From positions 402,328 to 466,327 of the forward strand of contig NC_063046.1 in assembly GCF_018812025.1 (NCBI RefSeq): a stretch of DNA of 64,000 bases, read 5' to 3'. A program made the translations under genes and the position numbers. The notes below the pieces were generated by a model, which worked only from the letters and a program-made list of their open reading frames with translations, was not told where the DNA came from and ran no database searches. Origin of the DNA: Megalobrama amblycephala. Lineage: Eukaryota; Chordata; Actinopteri; Cypriniformes; Xenocyprididae. Positions 1 through 11,635 of this stretch are shown here, in pieces (the stretch's first letter is position 1; every line of letters starts with the position of its first letter).

Positions 1-2
1 AT

Positions 3-470
3 GCGTTTTTATTTGTTGTACCGTTCGGCAGGTTCACAGAGCAGGAGGAAGAGACTCTGATACGAGTGCAGAAGGTTTTTGGTAAAAAAGTGCTGAAGCA
101 TGTTATTATCCTCTTCACATATGGAGATGAATGTGTGCGGGGGAGAATACAGTCAGAGATTGATGGGAATGAAATTGTCAAAAGAGTCGTAGGTAAATGT
201 CAGAATTATCATGTGATCAACAACAGAGATCTGACTGACAGACAGCAGGTCGATGATCTACTGCTGAAGATTGACACGATGATAGAGTGGAACAGTTACT
301 ACACCAATGAGATGTACGAATGGGCACAAATGACCACATGGGAAAAATTCTGGAAAATGTTTAAGGACTTTTGTAATGCAGTGGTTGCATTTTTCCAGAA
401 TCAGAGTAACAGTTTTGATAATTGCTATTGGACACAAAGAATGAAGCCATACATGAGAGTCCATACATGA
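3..470 (+). CDS. GIMAP/AIG1-family GTPase, 3' part (5' end outside window)
   Basis: The frame is open from base 3 to the TGA at 468-470, about 155 residues. It is the second half of an AIG1 GTPase domain: the FTEQEEE stretch after switch II, the hydrophobic strand VIILFTYGDE that carries the G4-type motif, a YHVINNRD stretch at the G5 position, and the conserved DDLLLKIDTMIE helix. P-loop and G3 lie upstream of the window. The tail has a Trp/Phe-rich helix (WEKFWKMFKDFC) that could contact membranes, which is inference. The 3' flank is shared with the pseudogene ending at 22,154, so the two are products of a segmental duplication; this copy lacks the deletions of the other. Whether the full gene is intact cannot be judged here. 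Confidence 0.85.
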   Translation, partial: AFLFVVPFGRFTEQEEETLIRVQKVFGKKVLKHVIILFTYGDECVRGRIQSEIDGNEIVKRVVGKCQNYHVINNRDLTDRQQVDDLLLKIDTMIEWNSYYTNEMYEWAQMTTWEKFWKMFKDFCNAVVAFFQNQSNSFDNCYWTQRMKPYMRVHT

Positions 471-1149
471 TCAAAATAAAAAAAAAAATCAGTTTCTTTG
501 CTTTTGATTTATTGCATAAAACCTGATTAATCGTACCCTAAATGTAGAACTGCCTGCTCTGTTTATTGGAGAAAATTACATATCGGAACAAAATGAAAAA
601 TGTATTAATTGAGTTGTGTAAGTATTGTGTGAGTTGAAAGATTCATTATAGCTATTGTACTTCCACATGTTTGAAAAGATTGTTGTTAAATGTTAAAACA
701 GATCTTTGGCGTACAAGATGTATGGCTTTATCTTTACGTGTTTCATTCATTAAGAGTCTTATGTAAACATATCCTTTCTAATACAAAATATTGAGTCTTA
801 CAGACATTTTATGCCTTGCTGCATTGTTTTTTATTTTTTTTATTTTTTTTTTTCTTTATTTAAAGAAACAGGGACAGCGTACAATAAACATTAACCTCAA
901 AGGGAGAGATGCATAGTACCGGGTTTTAGCTCAAGAGCTAATTTTCAGGTAAGGTAATTATTCAGCAGGCATCCATTAACAGCACCTTTCTGTTCATTAT
1001 ATCTCAACACTTTACAATTTGCCTATTTGAAATGATAGAATTGCTACTATAAGATAACTATATGAAATAACAAAAGTTTTAAAAACATCCTCTCTGTTGT
1101 TGTGGATTAATGCTGTTGCTTACATTTTTAATTATTTTATAATCTGATG
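471..1149. other. 3' flank of the first GIMAP, no gene
   Basis: AT-rich noncoding sequence mostly alignable to 22,155-22,700. A T-rich stretch at 812-870 followed by about 75 bases is missing from the paralogous copy and is probably a small insertion of unknown type. Confidence 0.6.
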
Positions 1150-2711
1150 CAGTGGCGTAATTTTGTTTTAAAAAGTGGGTGGGACATGAGTGTGTGTGTG
1201 TGTGTGTGGGGGGGGGGGGGGGTAACAACAATTACAGAAAACAAATAACATTACAACATACAGAAATCAATTTAAATAGTACAATGAGTTTAATTTATCA
1301 ACATAAAGTCATGTTTAACGTAACTTACATCTACTATAGAACAATATATTGTTAGTCCCGAAATTGACCTTTTGCATAGACCTGCCCCCCTTTAGTTACC
1401 ATTGCTTTGTCAGACAAGCCATGTCGATCTCATGAAAAATACACTTTGAACACGTCAACAGACAAGACAGAGCAGGTTACTTTTGGTATGAAACAAAGTC
1501 TCTGCTTTCAAATTTTATAATTTTTTTAAAGAAATTCAAACAATAAATACCGTTTTGTGGCTCATTAATGTGTGATTTCAAAAACAACACATATTAGTAC
1601 TGTATCAATGGCAGTTCGGCCTTAATTATTGGCTTATTCTGCTCAATGAACTTGAATATTACTCAATAAGTGCCATAATTATTGAGGATTTAGCTTTCAC
1701 TTCAGAATAGGGGGTCAAATTGCCTTTATTAGTACTGTATTAATGGTAGTTTAGCCTTAATACAGAACTTTTTTTATAGACTTTTTTATAGACATGAAAA
1801 TGCACTATCAAAACTTAAATGGTTGTAATTCAAGAATACTTTGGAATATAGACATAAAGCTGGTATTTTTTAAATATCTCTCAATAATTGCCATAATTAA
1901 TGAAGATTTACCTTTCACCTTGGGGGTCAAATAGTGTCTTTACACTATTTTAGCAATTTATAACTGAAAACCAGCTGTAATTAAACATAATTACTAGCTT
2001 ATTGTTCAGTAAACTTAATACTGTGTTTACTGGTGTTTACTGTACATTCAGTTAATCATTAATTACAAGGTTAAACGTTTTGTTCAATTTTTAACAAGTA
2101 AATAATTAATTACTAGTTTATTTATGCTTAACTAATGCATAATTCAGTACCCTTAAAATGTACAGTTAATCATTAATTACTAGTGTGTTCATTCTTAACA
2201 AATGCTTAATTGTGAACAAGTTAATCATTAATTAATGCTTAATAATGCATTATTCTGGACCCTTAAAATAAAGTGTTACCCTTTTTTCACCTGGGAATGT
2301 GCATGTCCATGGGTGGGGCTGTGTGGGTGTGATAATGTGGGCTGGTGTGGTTACAGTGCCAGTTCTGAATTTTTGTCCCAGTCCGCCCCTGATCCGGCAT
2401 TCAGTGATAAAGCGCTCTTCTGTGTGAACTGTGCACGAGCGCCAAGAGAGCACAGTTGCATGCCACTGATAACAGCGGCAACGTCAGCGAACGCTCAGCA
2501 TGATTTCAAAAACAACACATTCCAGTGCCAGATCGCCTCTTATTTAACAAACGAATTAGATAAATGCTTTGCTAGTCAACTGGAGATGTTTCATGTGTAT
2601 TAGGTACATCCATACCATGAGATGTTTCAAAAAGTGGTGGGGACGATATCGACCCTGGTGAAAAGTGGTAGGGACATGTCCCACCTGTCCCACCCATAAA
2701 TTACGCCTATG
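1150..2711. mobile_element. hAT-like nonautonomous element 1
   Basis: The element starts CAGTGGCGTAATTT and ends AAATTACGCCTATG, imperfect terminal inverted repeats. It is bounded by a perfect 8-bp direct repeat ATCTGATG at 1142-1149 and 2712-2719; 8 bp is the hAT signature. The sub-terminal parts carry the AAAAGTGG(T)GGGACAT motif in both orientations. No transposase frame is visible. The middle holds AT-rich degenerate repeats with CATTAATTA cores (1,950-2,260) and a block at 2,290-2,370 that resembles 20,081-20,150. Confidence 0.8.
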
Positions 2712-2861
2712 ATCTGATGGCATAATTTTGTACATGTACTGATATGTTTATGGAGTTCATTACATCTAGGACCTGACAGATACTGAAAAATGTACAGTTT
2801 AACATCTACAAGATAATAAACTGACAAGAATCTGACAACTGTCCTGTAACTTTATTTGAAC

Positions 2862-4182
2862 CAGGCCCGGTACTAGGCTTGCTGGACTGGGGGGGCAATC
2901 ACAAATTTTGGTAGGGCAGCATTTTCTAGGCTAATATTCATAGCTAACTTATTGTAACTGTTTTTTTGATTAATAAAGAATCGTCTTGTGGCTAACAAAT
3001 TATAGGCTATAGCCTAATTTGTACTGGCTATTGCTTAGTAGGCTATGTGAATTATTTATGGACATAATCAGGGGTGGAGACAGACATTGTAAACTTTCGT
3101 GGCTTAGCCAAAATCTATATTTGTCCAATGACATTTTAATTTACTGACATGAAAGGAGCTTTTTTGTAGTATTCTTGGTTAAAGTTTATAAAATGTACAT
3201 TATTTCCCACTGTAATTAGTAAAACTATGTTTGGTGTAACTCATCTAGGGGGGTCTGGGGGCATGCCCCCCGGAAGAAATTTTTGTATATTTTAAGGTTA
3301 AATGCATCAATCTGGTGCACTCTGGAAGCTCAAAACTGAGAGCTTCAACCCATGTACAGAGTGCAAATTGACCAAAGAAACAGCATTGTACCTGTTAATG
3401 AAAGAAGGCTCAAACATCTTTTTTGTTGTGATATAGAGTCTCAGTCTACATTGTATTTTAGGATGCCAAACAATTATTACAATAATATAATAATGTTTTA
3501 GGCCTATATAATTATGCATATGACAGTATTGTAACAAATGCACTCTAAAATAAATTACAATTTTTATTAGTTACTTTACACAACAGGGAAATTACAAAAC
3601 TTTTGTACTAATTTCTAAGATAAAGCCTTGTGCTTTTATTTTGATCACACAGATCACCAGCTGATCATGTGAGTAAATGTGCACACTTCTCTTTAAAACA
3701 CACATCACAGAAACCTCAAACCTGAAAGATTCGGGGCTCCAGCCCCTTTAGCCCACCCCTAACGCCGCCCCTGGACATAATGTGCGAATTATTCATTGTT
3801 AACGAAATTACTGAGGAAATGTTCGCTGACAGCTATTTCAGCATGCAGAAAATATGTTCGGCTGATGCAGATGTGATCCTCATCGTGATATTTTTTAGGC
3901 TAGCTTACTTGCTTGAAGATTAGGTGTACACTGACGTATTTTCTGATTAATGTTCGTTACTTCCCAGTTCGCACATTTTTGTGAGATTAAATATCATTAT
4001 AAGCATAATATTCACTTTTTTTCTGTGAATAAAGTGGCCGATCCTTATTCAATAGATAAGACGTTTTTAATGTTTATGTATGCCTATTCATTTTTATTGT
4101 TGGCTGCACATTTCTGGGGGGGCACAAGGAAATTCTGGGGGGGCAATGCCCCCCCTAGCCCCCCCCCCTAGACCCGGCCCTG
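2862..4182. mobile_element. hAT-like element 2, carries a nested element
   Basis: Termini CAGGCCCGGTACTAGG and CCTAGACCCGGCCCTG form near-matching inverted repeats. The perfect 8-bp target duplication ATTTGAAC is at 2854-2861 and 4183-4190. The paralogous locus has a single ATTTGAAC at 22,798-22,805, an empty site. G-runs and C-runs just inside both ends are typical of this class of fish element. No transposase is present. Confidence 0.88.
3069..3773. mobile_element. hAT-like element 3, nested inside element 2
   Basis: Starts CAGGGGTGG and ends CCGCCCCTG, flanked by the perfect 8-bp repeat GACATAAT at 3061-3068 and 3774-3781. It is 705 bp and lies wholly inside element 2, so it inserted later. 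It contains a GGGGGTCTGGGGGCATGCCC block at 3,248-3,270, also common in hAT-type elements. No coding capacity is seen. Confidence 0.82.
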
Positions 4183-4805
4183 ATTTGAACCTGCACTTTT
4201 CACTCAGAAATGACAAGTAAAACACTTTTGAAGTAGAAAATGGCAACGGTGCAATGGGTGTTTAAGCGATTGTACTGTCTAAATTAGTTTAGCTAAATTT
4301 TTACCAAAGTAATCTCTGTTTACCAGCTTCAAGCATCGTATCTATTTTTTTTCCTGTAATGTGGGACTGATGGTGTCTGTTATTTAGAAGAGCTTAAAAA
4401 CAGGATGTCTGCAGGAAGTTTTTTTTTTTTTTTTTTTGTAACTCAAGTAAACAGTGCTTTTGTGTTTTCCTTTCTTTCTTTTTTTTCTTTTCTTTTCTTT
4501 TCTTTACGGTCTTGTAAAACATTAGTAGCCTAATCTTTGTAACTTTTTTATTTTATTTTATACAACCACTCTTTAAAAACTATGAATCACAGACTTAAAT
4601 GAACAAAAATCAAAACGTTGTTGACATGTAATTTGATGTTATGTTTTTTCACCAACATGATCTCTGCTGTCTAACAGTTAGTGTCGGATCATATCACAGC
4701 AAACTAAATAAGAGATCACGTTGTTTTTATGAAGGCCATTTATTTATTGAATCTAGGCCTGCGTGTTTATGTTTTGTTTTTTTGTTTTTTTTGGTTCGTC
4801 TCGTT

Positions 4806-5409
4806 TTTCTCTTAAGACATGTTTGTTAGGATACTCTCAAAGATAGGCATTTTGACATAATTTTTGTGTGAATTTGTCAGTTTAGGTGCAAGACTTGAAA
4901 GAGAATTTGTGTGGCAACAATATTTAGTAAACAATGTAATGTTTATCAGAAATAAGAAAAGGTGAAATGCAGAGAAGAAAAAGAATAATATACAGAATAT
5001 ATATACTATACTATGAATTTACTATGAATTAAATGGAAATCAAATTAAATACAATTTATTGAGTAATAAAATATACCAAATAATGCCCAAAAGAAAAAGC
5101 AAAAACTTAGCGTGTGACTTTTAATTATAAACAAGCCCGAAATACACCGGGACTCTTATTTTGAAATGTCTGTACTATTGCAGGCTGACCCTTTAGATTC
5201 TTACAACTGTCTAAAACATTTTATATAAAGGCCATAAGACACTGTAATAATTCATCAACTTGAGTTCATTAGCAATTGCTTGGCATAAATCTGCGTTTTT
5301 CATTGATTGAGAATCATTTTGAAGCAGTCTGAAGCGCTGTTGCGCGAGCTTGTAGAACACGCAACAGCGCCCCCTTGTGACTTTGAAACATGCAACGCCC
5401 GTGGGAATG
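4806..5409. other. AT-rich intergenic stretch
   Basis: No gene, RNA or clear repeat structure was recognised. The short open frames here have no family resemblance. Confidence 0.5.
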
Positions 5410-5912
5410 TTAAATCAAATAAAATTTTCCTGATAATTTACTCACCCCCATGTCATCCAAGATGTTCATGTCCTTCTTTCTTCAGTCAAAAAAAAAGTGC
5501 GTTCGTTCCGTAAGTAGAATAGGGAAGGCGTAGGACATACAGCGTAAGCTTTTTGAAGAATACAAAAGTGCGGTTTTGGCGGAAGCACGTGCAAGGTGAT
5601 CATTTGTTTATATAAAGCATATACATTTAATTTTTTTTTTTTGAAAAATGACCAATGTTTTCACTAGATAATACCCTTATTCCTCGTCTGGTATCGTTTA
5701 AAGCCCTTTGAAACTGCACTGAAACTGACATTTTGACCTTCAACCATTTGGAGGCCATTGAACTCCACTATAAGGAGAAAAATCCTGGAATGTTTTCATC
5801 AAAAACCTTCATTTCTTTTTGACTGAAGAAAGAAGGACATGGATATCTTGGATGACATGGGGGTGAGTAAATTATCAGGATAAAAAAATTTGAAAGTGAA
5901 CTAATCCTTTAA
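5410..5912. mobile_element. Foldback MITE-like element, copy 1
   Basis: Ends are inverted copies of one another: TTTCCTGATAATTTACTCAC near 5,427 and GTGAGTAAATTATCAGGA near 5,864, with AAGTGAACTAATCCTTTAA closing the right end. The same family recurs at 18,957-19,245 and 36,893-37,555. Noncoding. Confidence 0.75.
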
Positions 5913-7140
5913 GTGTTGTGTTGCACACGCATGTCACGTCCTTTGCGATGTCTCGCGCATGACACGGCATTTTAATTTGGAAAAGAAACAGTAACACAAA
6001 ACTGACGAGAAATAACCGTACTGTTTGTGGACGCAACCGTATTAAGGACTCAAATACAGGACTGACAACCGTATTCTGCTGCTGTATGAACGTGGCCAGA
6101 GAGTAGTGAGTGATGTAAATGTAATAGAGCTCCATCTATTCGAAAAAACATTTCACTTTGTTAGAGAGCACATGGGAAAATGGCGCACATGGAAAGATCG
6201 AGTTCATGAAAACGGAAATAAAAATATCAAATACACAAAATATGAAGAGAAAACACACTCTAGAAATCAATTAGTGTTCAATGTGTGCAATCCCCTTCAT
6301 ACATCGTCTAACATTCAGCATGAAACTCTTATTTTTAACTTTTAACACAGAGCTGCAGCAGAAACGACTCACCCACAGCAGTTCTCTCTAGCTCTGCTGC
6401 AGATCGTTTGAACTCAGTGATCTATAGCGCCACCAGCGCAGCCAATAGGAAGCGTGAACACATTACAGCAGGGACACGTTCAAGCTCAAACCGGTGCGCA
6501 TGTTTATATGCATGTTGATGCTGTTTGGGCTGACATTTTTGACACACCCACCAAACAAGAGAAAACATATCTCAAACCCGTTGCACACCGTTTCCAGGAA
6601 ACATGTCATTCAACCCGGAAACCGTAGCAAAACGTTGCGCACTGGTTTGAGCTTGAACGTGCCCCCAGATTTGAATTTAGCGGGCCGCAGGTTGAGAACC
6701 ACTGATCCACACAGCTAGATCAATGAGCCGATTTGAAGTGTCACAAAATACTGAAATTATCGTACATTATGGAATTTTTTTCACTATTGATCGTACATCG
6801 TACAAAGGTCAAAATTATCGTACAAATACGTCTGGCAACACTGATCTCTGTATAAGTAGCCTGTTTTATAAGAGCAGCTCTGCTTTGTGTACAGCGGGAA
6901 CCAAGGAAATGCTGCTGTTCCACAAGCGCCACCTACTGTCAGAGTGTGAATTTGCATTTTCATTCAGTCTGTCTGCTATTTTTTGTTTTGTGCAGGTGTC
7001 TAATGTAGCATAATTTCACAAAGCTATAAAGTCAGACCATGCTGTTTTTTTTTCTTCTGTATAACTTGAAATTATACATTCTAATTTAAATCAAATACAA
7101 CTGCTTATGCTCAAAATGCAGTGGTGCCAGTATTGCAAAT
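5913..7140. other. Intergenic, contains a dispersed repeat fragment
   Basis: No gene recognised. The segment at about 6,905-6,985 (CTGCTGTTCCACAAGCGCC, then TGCATTTTCATTCAG) has diverged relatives near 55,325-55,400 and 60,780-60,870, so it is a fragment of a dispersed repeat. Confidence 0.5.
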
Positions 7141-7143
7141 GCC

Positions 7144-7145
<2 letters not shown>

Positions 7146-7211
<66 letters not shown>
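7146..7211. repeat. (TA)n microsatellite with T-run
   Basis: About 33 TA units followed by a T-run to 7,228. Apparent coding across it is an artefact of the dinucleotide. Confidence 0.95.
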
Positions 7212-7228
<17 letters not shown>

Positions 7229-7397
7229 AAGGCCAGTTTGGCCTGTTATAGAACAAATAAACAAATTAGGAAAAAAAAAAAAAAAAAAAAGCTAAATTAA
7301 TTAATAAATGTTGAAAGTATCAAATTTGCTCCAAAAAAATTGGAATTTATAAGAACTGTTGTCACGTGATTTCAAGGAACTGCGGTCATCAGATGTC

Positions 7398-7489
7398 TAT
7401 ATAAATCCAGCCGAGAGCTTTCATTTGCTATTTGAACCTCTGGAGGAGACAGATAACACACACACAGAGAGAGAGACATCAACACTCAG
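7398..7489 (+). promoter_or_regulatory. Possible TATA promoter and noncoding first exon of the 11.6-kb GIMAP
   Basis: A TATATAAA box at 7398-7405 is followed by a purine/CA-rich segment ending ACTCAG at 7489 with GTTTGA after it, a weak splice donor. The layout resembles the promoter plus 5'-exon arrangement at 20,709-20,780 upstream of the GIMAP pseudogene. The link to the exon starting at 11,622 is inference; RNA evidence would decide it. Confidence 0.35.
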
Positions 7490-7794
7490 GTTTGACTTTA
7501 TTTGCTTAATATGTTAAATTGTATCACTTCGATTTCCACTATTTTGTATTACAATTTTAATCATTTTTATTTTTATTAATATTATTATTTGCTTGATTAT
7601 TCAACACACTATAAATCTAACACCCTTATCAATTTTATTATTTTGTTGTAGCTGTGGTGCTAACATCACACCAATGTGACTGGCATGTTTTACCCTTCTA
7701 CAGTTTTTAATTGTAACAGTAGCAAACCCACAAGAGTAGCCAGGTGTTAATTTGCACTTTAATATTCAAAGTCTTACAGTACTAAGTGGCATAC

Positions 7795-8309
7795 TTAAAG
7801 GTGATAAAGAGGATCTTTTCGTCGACTGAGAAACCAAAGACTGTTACTGAGTTTTTGAAATGAGCGTATGCGTAAGAGTTTCGAGGGAATGCCTCCCAAA
7901 ACTCACGCACGAGTATCGGAACACGAGTGTTTACCACCGGCATTCGCTGTGTCGTGTTAGTGGATTCATTATGTCGGACTCACCGCAGGTAACTCATAAT
8001 CTGCAGTTGTTACTCCTGTCAAAAACATTGCATGCGGCGCCTGTGGAGTGTGGAAAGTTACTGGAGCGCAGCCGCGCTCGTCTCTCACAAGGAACGTCAT
8101 GGCAGTGATTGACAAGCCAGAGGGCCAATCGCGATGATCGCGTAAACGATTGGCTGATGTTTTTAAGGCCCTACCTCGTACACAGATGATGTATATTAAT
8201 ATTATTACTTTCAGTGCACCTAATAAATAGTCTTTTATCAGTTAGTAAAGACAGTATCAAGTAATATTGCAAACATGTATAAAACAAAACATCCTCTTTA
8301 GCACCTTTA
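7795..8309. mobile_element. TIR DNA element, TAAAGGTG family, copy 1
   Basis: Terminal inverted repeats TAAAGGTGATAAAGAGGAT and ATCCTCTTTAGCACCTTTA. A second copy in opposite orientation, split by other insertions, occupies 33,804-35,780 and shares the internal block that reads TATGTCGGACTCACCGCAGG here (about 7,970). Open frames in both copies are shared repeat sequence, not evidence of a host gene. Confidence 0.75.
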
Positions 8310-8547
8310 CTGTGGTGCACTGAAAATTATTGAATTAAACCAGCAGACAATGCATTTACTGTAAACAAGTTAACCATTTCAATTGCTTTATTTTTCCTTT
8401 TTTTAAATGACAAATGTGCAAATATGCAGAACAATTAACTACAAATAAAAAAAATAACTTAAGATAAACAGTATCTTCTTATAGAAAAAATGTAAAACAA
8501 TGTTTAATTAAATACTTATATAAGACAAAATGAACAGATCCGGGGCT

Positions 8548-8645
8548 GTATTCACAAAACATCTTAAGGCTAAAAGTAGCTCCTAACTTGCATATTTAGG
8601 AGCACTCTTAGTGGTAAGATAAAATGGTTTGTGATTACGGCCCCA
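8548..8645. mobile_element. Small hairpin MITE
   Basis: GGGGCTGTATTCACAAA at the left and TTTGTGATTACGGCCCC at the right are inverted, with an internal TAGGAG-type inverted motif. About 100 bp, noncoding. Confidence 0.55.
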
Positions 8646-8689
8646 GATTGACCTGTAACAAGATAACAATAATACATTTATTAACATTA

Positions 8690-8992
8690 AAAGGATAGTT
8701 TTATCATTTACTCACCCTCATGTTGTTTTAAACCTGAATGAGTTTCTTTCTTCTGTTGAACATAAAAATTGTTTGAAGAACTTGGGTAACCAAACAGTTG
8801 CTGGTCACCAGTGACTTCAATAGTACCCAATATATTTCCTAATATGGATGTTGATGGGGACCAGCAACTGTTTGGCTACCCACACTATTCAAAATATCTT
8901 CTTTTTGTTTTCAGCAGAAGAAAATAATTAATATAAGTTTGGAACAACACGAGAGTGAGTAAATGATGACAGAATTTCCATTTTTTTCAAAT
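8690..8992. mobile_element. MITE with TTTACTCACCCTCATGTTG terminus
   Basis: The left end reads AAAGGATAGTTTTATCATTT and the right end carries GAGTGAGTAAATGATGACAG, the inverted counterpart. Internally CAACAGTTGCTGGTC-like and GACCAGCAACTGTTTGGC blocks (8,800-8,875) form a second inverted pair. Related ends occur at 19,700-19,761, 23,576-23,640, 24,935-24,973 and 52,050-52,080. Confidence 0.65.
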
Positions 8993-9044
8993 CAGAACAG
9001 TACGCAAATTAAATATTTAACTGACCAGGCTTTAAGGCACATGC

Positions 9045-9195
9045 AAACAATGAACTTTAGTGATTGTGAATAAGTGCAGTGTGCAGTAGTGTAACTCTAC
9101 TGCTGCGTTAACATGTGGTGCAAATGTACGTCGAGTTGTACGGTATTGGGACGAAGGTGCCAGAGCTGCAACTGATAGAATGTGCACTGTAAAAA
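9045..9195. repeat. Dispersed repeat fragment
   Basis: Similar to 57,665-57,830 (ATGAACTTTAGTGATTG and GCTGCGTTAACATGTG-like blocks). Part of an unidentified larger transposable element. Confidence 0.55.
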
Positions 9196-9662
9196 TCAAG
9201 CTGTCATTTCATGTGCCTTTGGGGCCCCCAAGTGGCGGCAGGGCCCTAAGCAGCTGCTTATAGGGAGGGCTGGCTCTGAGTAGGACTGATGGTAGGCAGG
9301 GACCACCCTAAAAAAGAGCTTGCATTTTAATGTAAGAACAGCTTTCATGTTTGTGTATGAAGGGGTGTCACTTGTAGTCAACATTCCCATCAGCAGATAT
9401 TACCTTAAATCTCCACATATAATACACCAAAGCAAACTGTTTATTTGAGTTACGTATTCTGGCAGATGGAATATGAACTAAAAATTTAGCTTTCAAATCA
9501 TGGTGATTTCATCAGACAGAACTTGCATTTATGTGGAAAAATAAAAAAAAAAATCAGCATACTATATTTAAGTTTAGAATTATTGAAATGTTTTTGCTTC
9601 CCTTTTATTGTTAAATGGTTAATTGTTTTTTGGTTTGTTTTGACATCCCCATTTATACATAC

Positions 9663-9666
<4 letters not shown>

Positions 9667-9706
<40 letters not shown>
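9667..9706. repeat. (TA)n microsatellite at Tc1 left boundary
   Basis: About 19 TA units next to the left end of a Tc1-like element. Tc1 elements target TA, so insertion into or beside a TA tract is expected. Confidence 0.9.
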
Positions 9707-10682
9707 ACACCGATCAGGCTGATAATGTGTTAGAAGCAGGAAAAATGGCCAAGTGTAAGGATTTGAGCGAGTTTGACAAGGGCCAAATTGTGATGGCTAG
9801 ACGACTAGATCAGAGCATCTCCAAAACTGCAGCTCTTGTGGGTGTTCCCAGTCTGCAGTGGTCAGTATCTATCAAAAGTGCTCCAAGGAAGGAACAGTGG
9901 TGAACCGGCGACAGGGACATGGCAGGCAAGACTCATTGATGCACGTGGGGAGCGAAGGCTGGCCCGTGTGGTCCGATCCAACAGACGAGCTACTGTTGCT
10001 CAAAAAGTTAATGCTGGTTCTGATAGAAAGGTGTCAGAATACACAGTGCATCATAGTTTGTTGTGTATGGAGCTGCATAGCTGCAGACCAGTCAGGGTGC
10101 CCATGCTGACCCCTGACCACCGCCGAAAGAGACAACAGTGAAGCATCAGAACTGGACCATGGAGCAATGGAAGAAGGTGCTGGTCTGATGAATCACATCT
10201 TCTTTTACATCACGTGGATGACCGGGTGCGTGTGCTTCGCTTACCTGAGGAACACATGGCACCAGAATGCACTATGGGAAGCAGGCAAGCCGGCGGAGGC
10301 AGTGTGATGCTTTGGGCAATGTTCTGCTGGGAAACTTTGGCTCCTGCCATCCATGTGGATGTTACTTTGACACATACCACCTACCTAAGCATTGTTACAG
10401 ACCATGTACACCCTCTCATGGAAACGGTATTCCCTGGTGTCTGTGGCCTCTTTCAGCAGGATAATGCTCCTGCCACAAAGCTAAAATGGTTCAGGAATGG
10501 TTTGAGGAGTACAACAACGAGTTTGAGGTGTTGACTTGGCCTCCAAATTCACCAGATCTCAATCCAATCGAGCATCTGTGGGATGTGCTGAACAAACAAG
10601 TCTGATCCATGGAGGCTCCACCTCACAACTTTCAGGACTGTTTTGGCAGCAAAAGAGGGACCAATTAGGAAGGTGGTCAGAA

Positions 10683-10690
<8 letters not shown>
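9707..10690 (+). pseudogene. Tc1-like transposase, broken
   Basis: Starts after TACACCGATCAGGCTGATAA and has an ATG at 9745. The N-terminal helix-turn-helix part ([20 protein letters not shown]) is open, then frameshifts scatter the rest over three frames. Recognisable DDE landmarks are WSDES near 10,181-10,195, QQDNAP near 10,454-10,471 and SPDLNPIEHLWD near 10,551-10,586. Stops occur at 9,901 and within the C-terminal part, and much of the region between the last catalytic block and AAKEGP (about 10,650) is deleted. The right inverted terminus is missing and merges into another TA tract. Clearly inactive. Confidence 0.9.

Positions 10691-10753
<63 letters not shown>
10684..10753. repeat. 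(TG)n(TA)n microsatellite
   Basis: GT units then about 28 TA units at the truncated right side of the Tc1-like element. Confidence 0.95.
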
Positions 10754-10756
<3 letters not shown>

Positions 10757-10832
10757 CAATATCACACGAGTAACCGTGCGATATGGCTGTATATCAGCAC
10801 GGCTGTGATTCGTCCTGATAATTACTAAATGT

Positions 10833-10864
10833 CAATAAATAAATAAATAAATAAATAAATAAAT
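10833..10864. repeat. (AAAT)n microsatellite
   Basis: About eight AAAT/AATA units. No other feature around it. Confidence 0.9.
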
Positions 10865-11621
10865 GCTACACATTGTATCTCTATATTTCCTAATTTTTGT
10901 TTTATTATTTAAAAACAAAACAAAAAAAACAATGATATAGGTCACCCTTTACACTTGTATGTGGGTTTACAAATATTTAACGAATGAAATGGATTTTAAA
11001 GAGCTTGTAACAAATCCTTGTAACTACGAGTGTAATATTGCGTTTATACAACAGTTCGATGGCACGAGTGTGTAAATAAATAAGAACAATAACGGAGTGT
11101 CTTTAAAACCCTCTTTTGTGCAGCACTACTTCCTTCCGCCACAGATTCAAATCCCAAGTCCCTTGCGGCCCCCAGACCCCAGTTTGAAAACCGTTGTTTT
11201 TCGAAAGAATAAATAAGATAGCCTTTGATTGTCATGACTAAGCTAGAAATGAATAGAAGAAGTGAGGCAAGACACATTTCAAACAAGCCGTTATTATAGT
11301 AGATGCATTTTAAACATGTATATGTACAGTGTTGTTACTGTTATTTGTCAACTGCAGGAAAAACATGAATTATTTGTGAACAGTTTCTAATTTTATTTTA
11401 TAAAAACTCTTTATAATATGCTGTAATAACCAAGATTCAGGTTTATTGTTCACATTAATATATTTACAGATATAGAAGAATAGATGAAAATATTATGTAT
11501 TTGTACATTAAGAAAAAATGTAATTTTTATAATTTTTATACTTTTTAATTTATATATTATTGTTATAAATTACTCTGTTATTAATGTGTAATATTATCTT
11601 TATATTATTATGTAATTTTAG
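10865..11621. other. AT-rich stretch upstream of GIMAP exon, probably intron
   Basis: No gene recognised. It runs into a splice acceptor (TGTAATTTTAG ending 11,621), so it is probably intronic or promoter-proximal to the two-domain GIMAP. Confidence 0.45.
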
Positions 11622-11635
11622 GCTAAATATCAAAA

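Larger units (their letters stand above)
3..4805 (+). repeat. Segmental duplication, copy A (gene tail plus 3' flank)
   Basis: Copy A of a duplicon whose copy B is 21,780-23,225. Homology covers the GIMAP 3' coding part, the sequence after the stop codon (TTTGCTTTTGATTTATTGCA in both), the GACTTTATTTGAACC-like block near 2,850 and the block around 4,650-4,790 (TTTTTATGAAGGCCA). Copy A is longer mainly because two hAT-like elements and a T-rich insertion near 812-945 are absent from copy B. Confidence 0.75.

Noticed and set aside
7860..8108. Possible small gene (82 codons), with a relative at 35,308-35,715 on the other strand
   Set aside because: Both lie inside copies of the same TIR element. 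Shared sequence reflects the transposon, and the frames differ by indels.
9523..9903. 126-codon frame including a TA tract
   Set aside because: Only its last part is Tc1 transposase; the first part is flank and repeated TA codons.
10536..10828. Overlapping frames across a (TA)n tract
   Set aside because: Dinucleotide repeats keep several frames open by chance.
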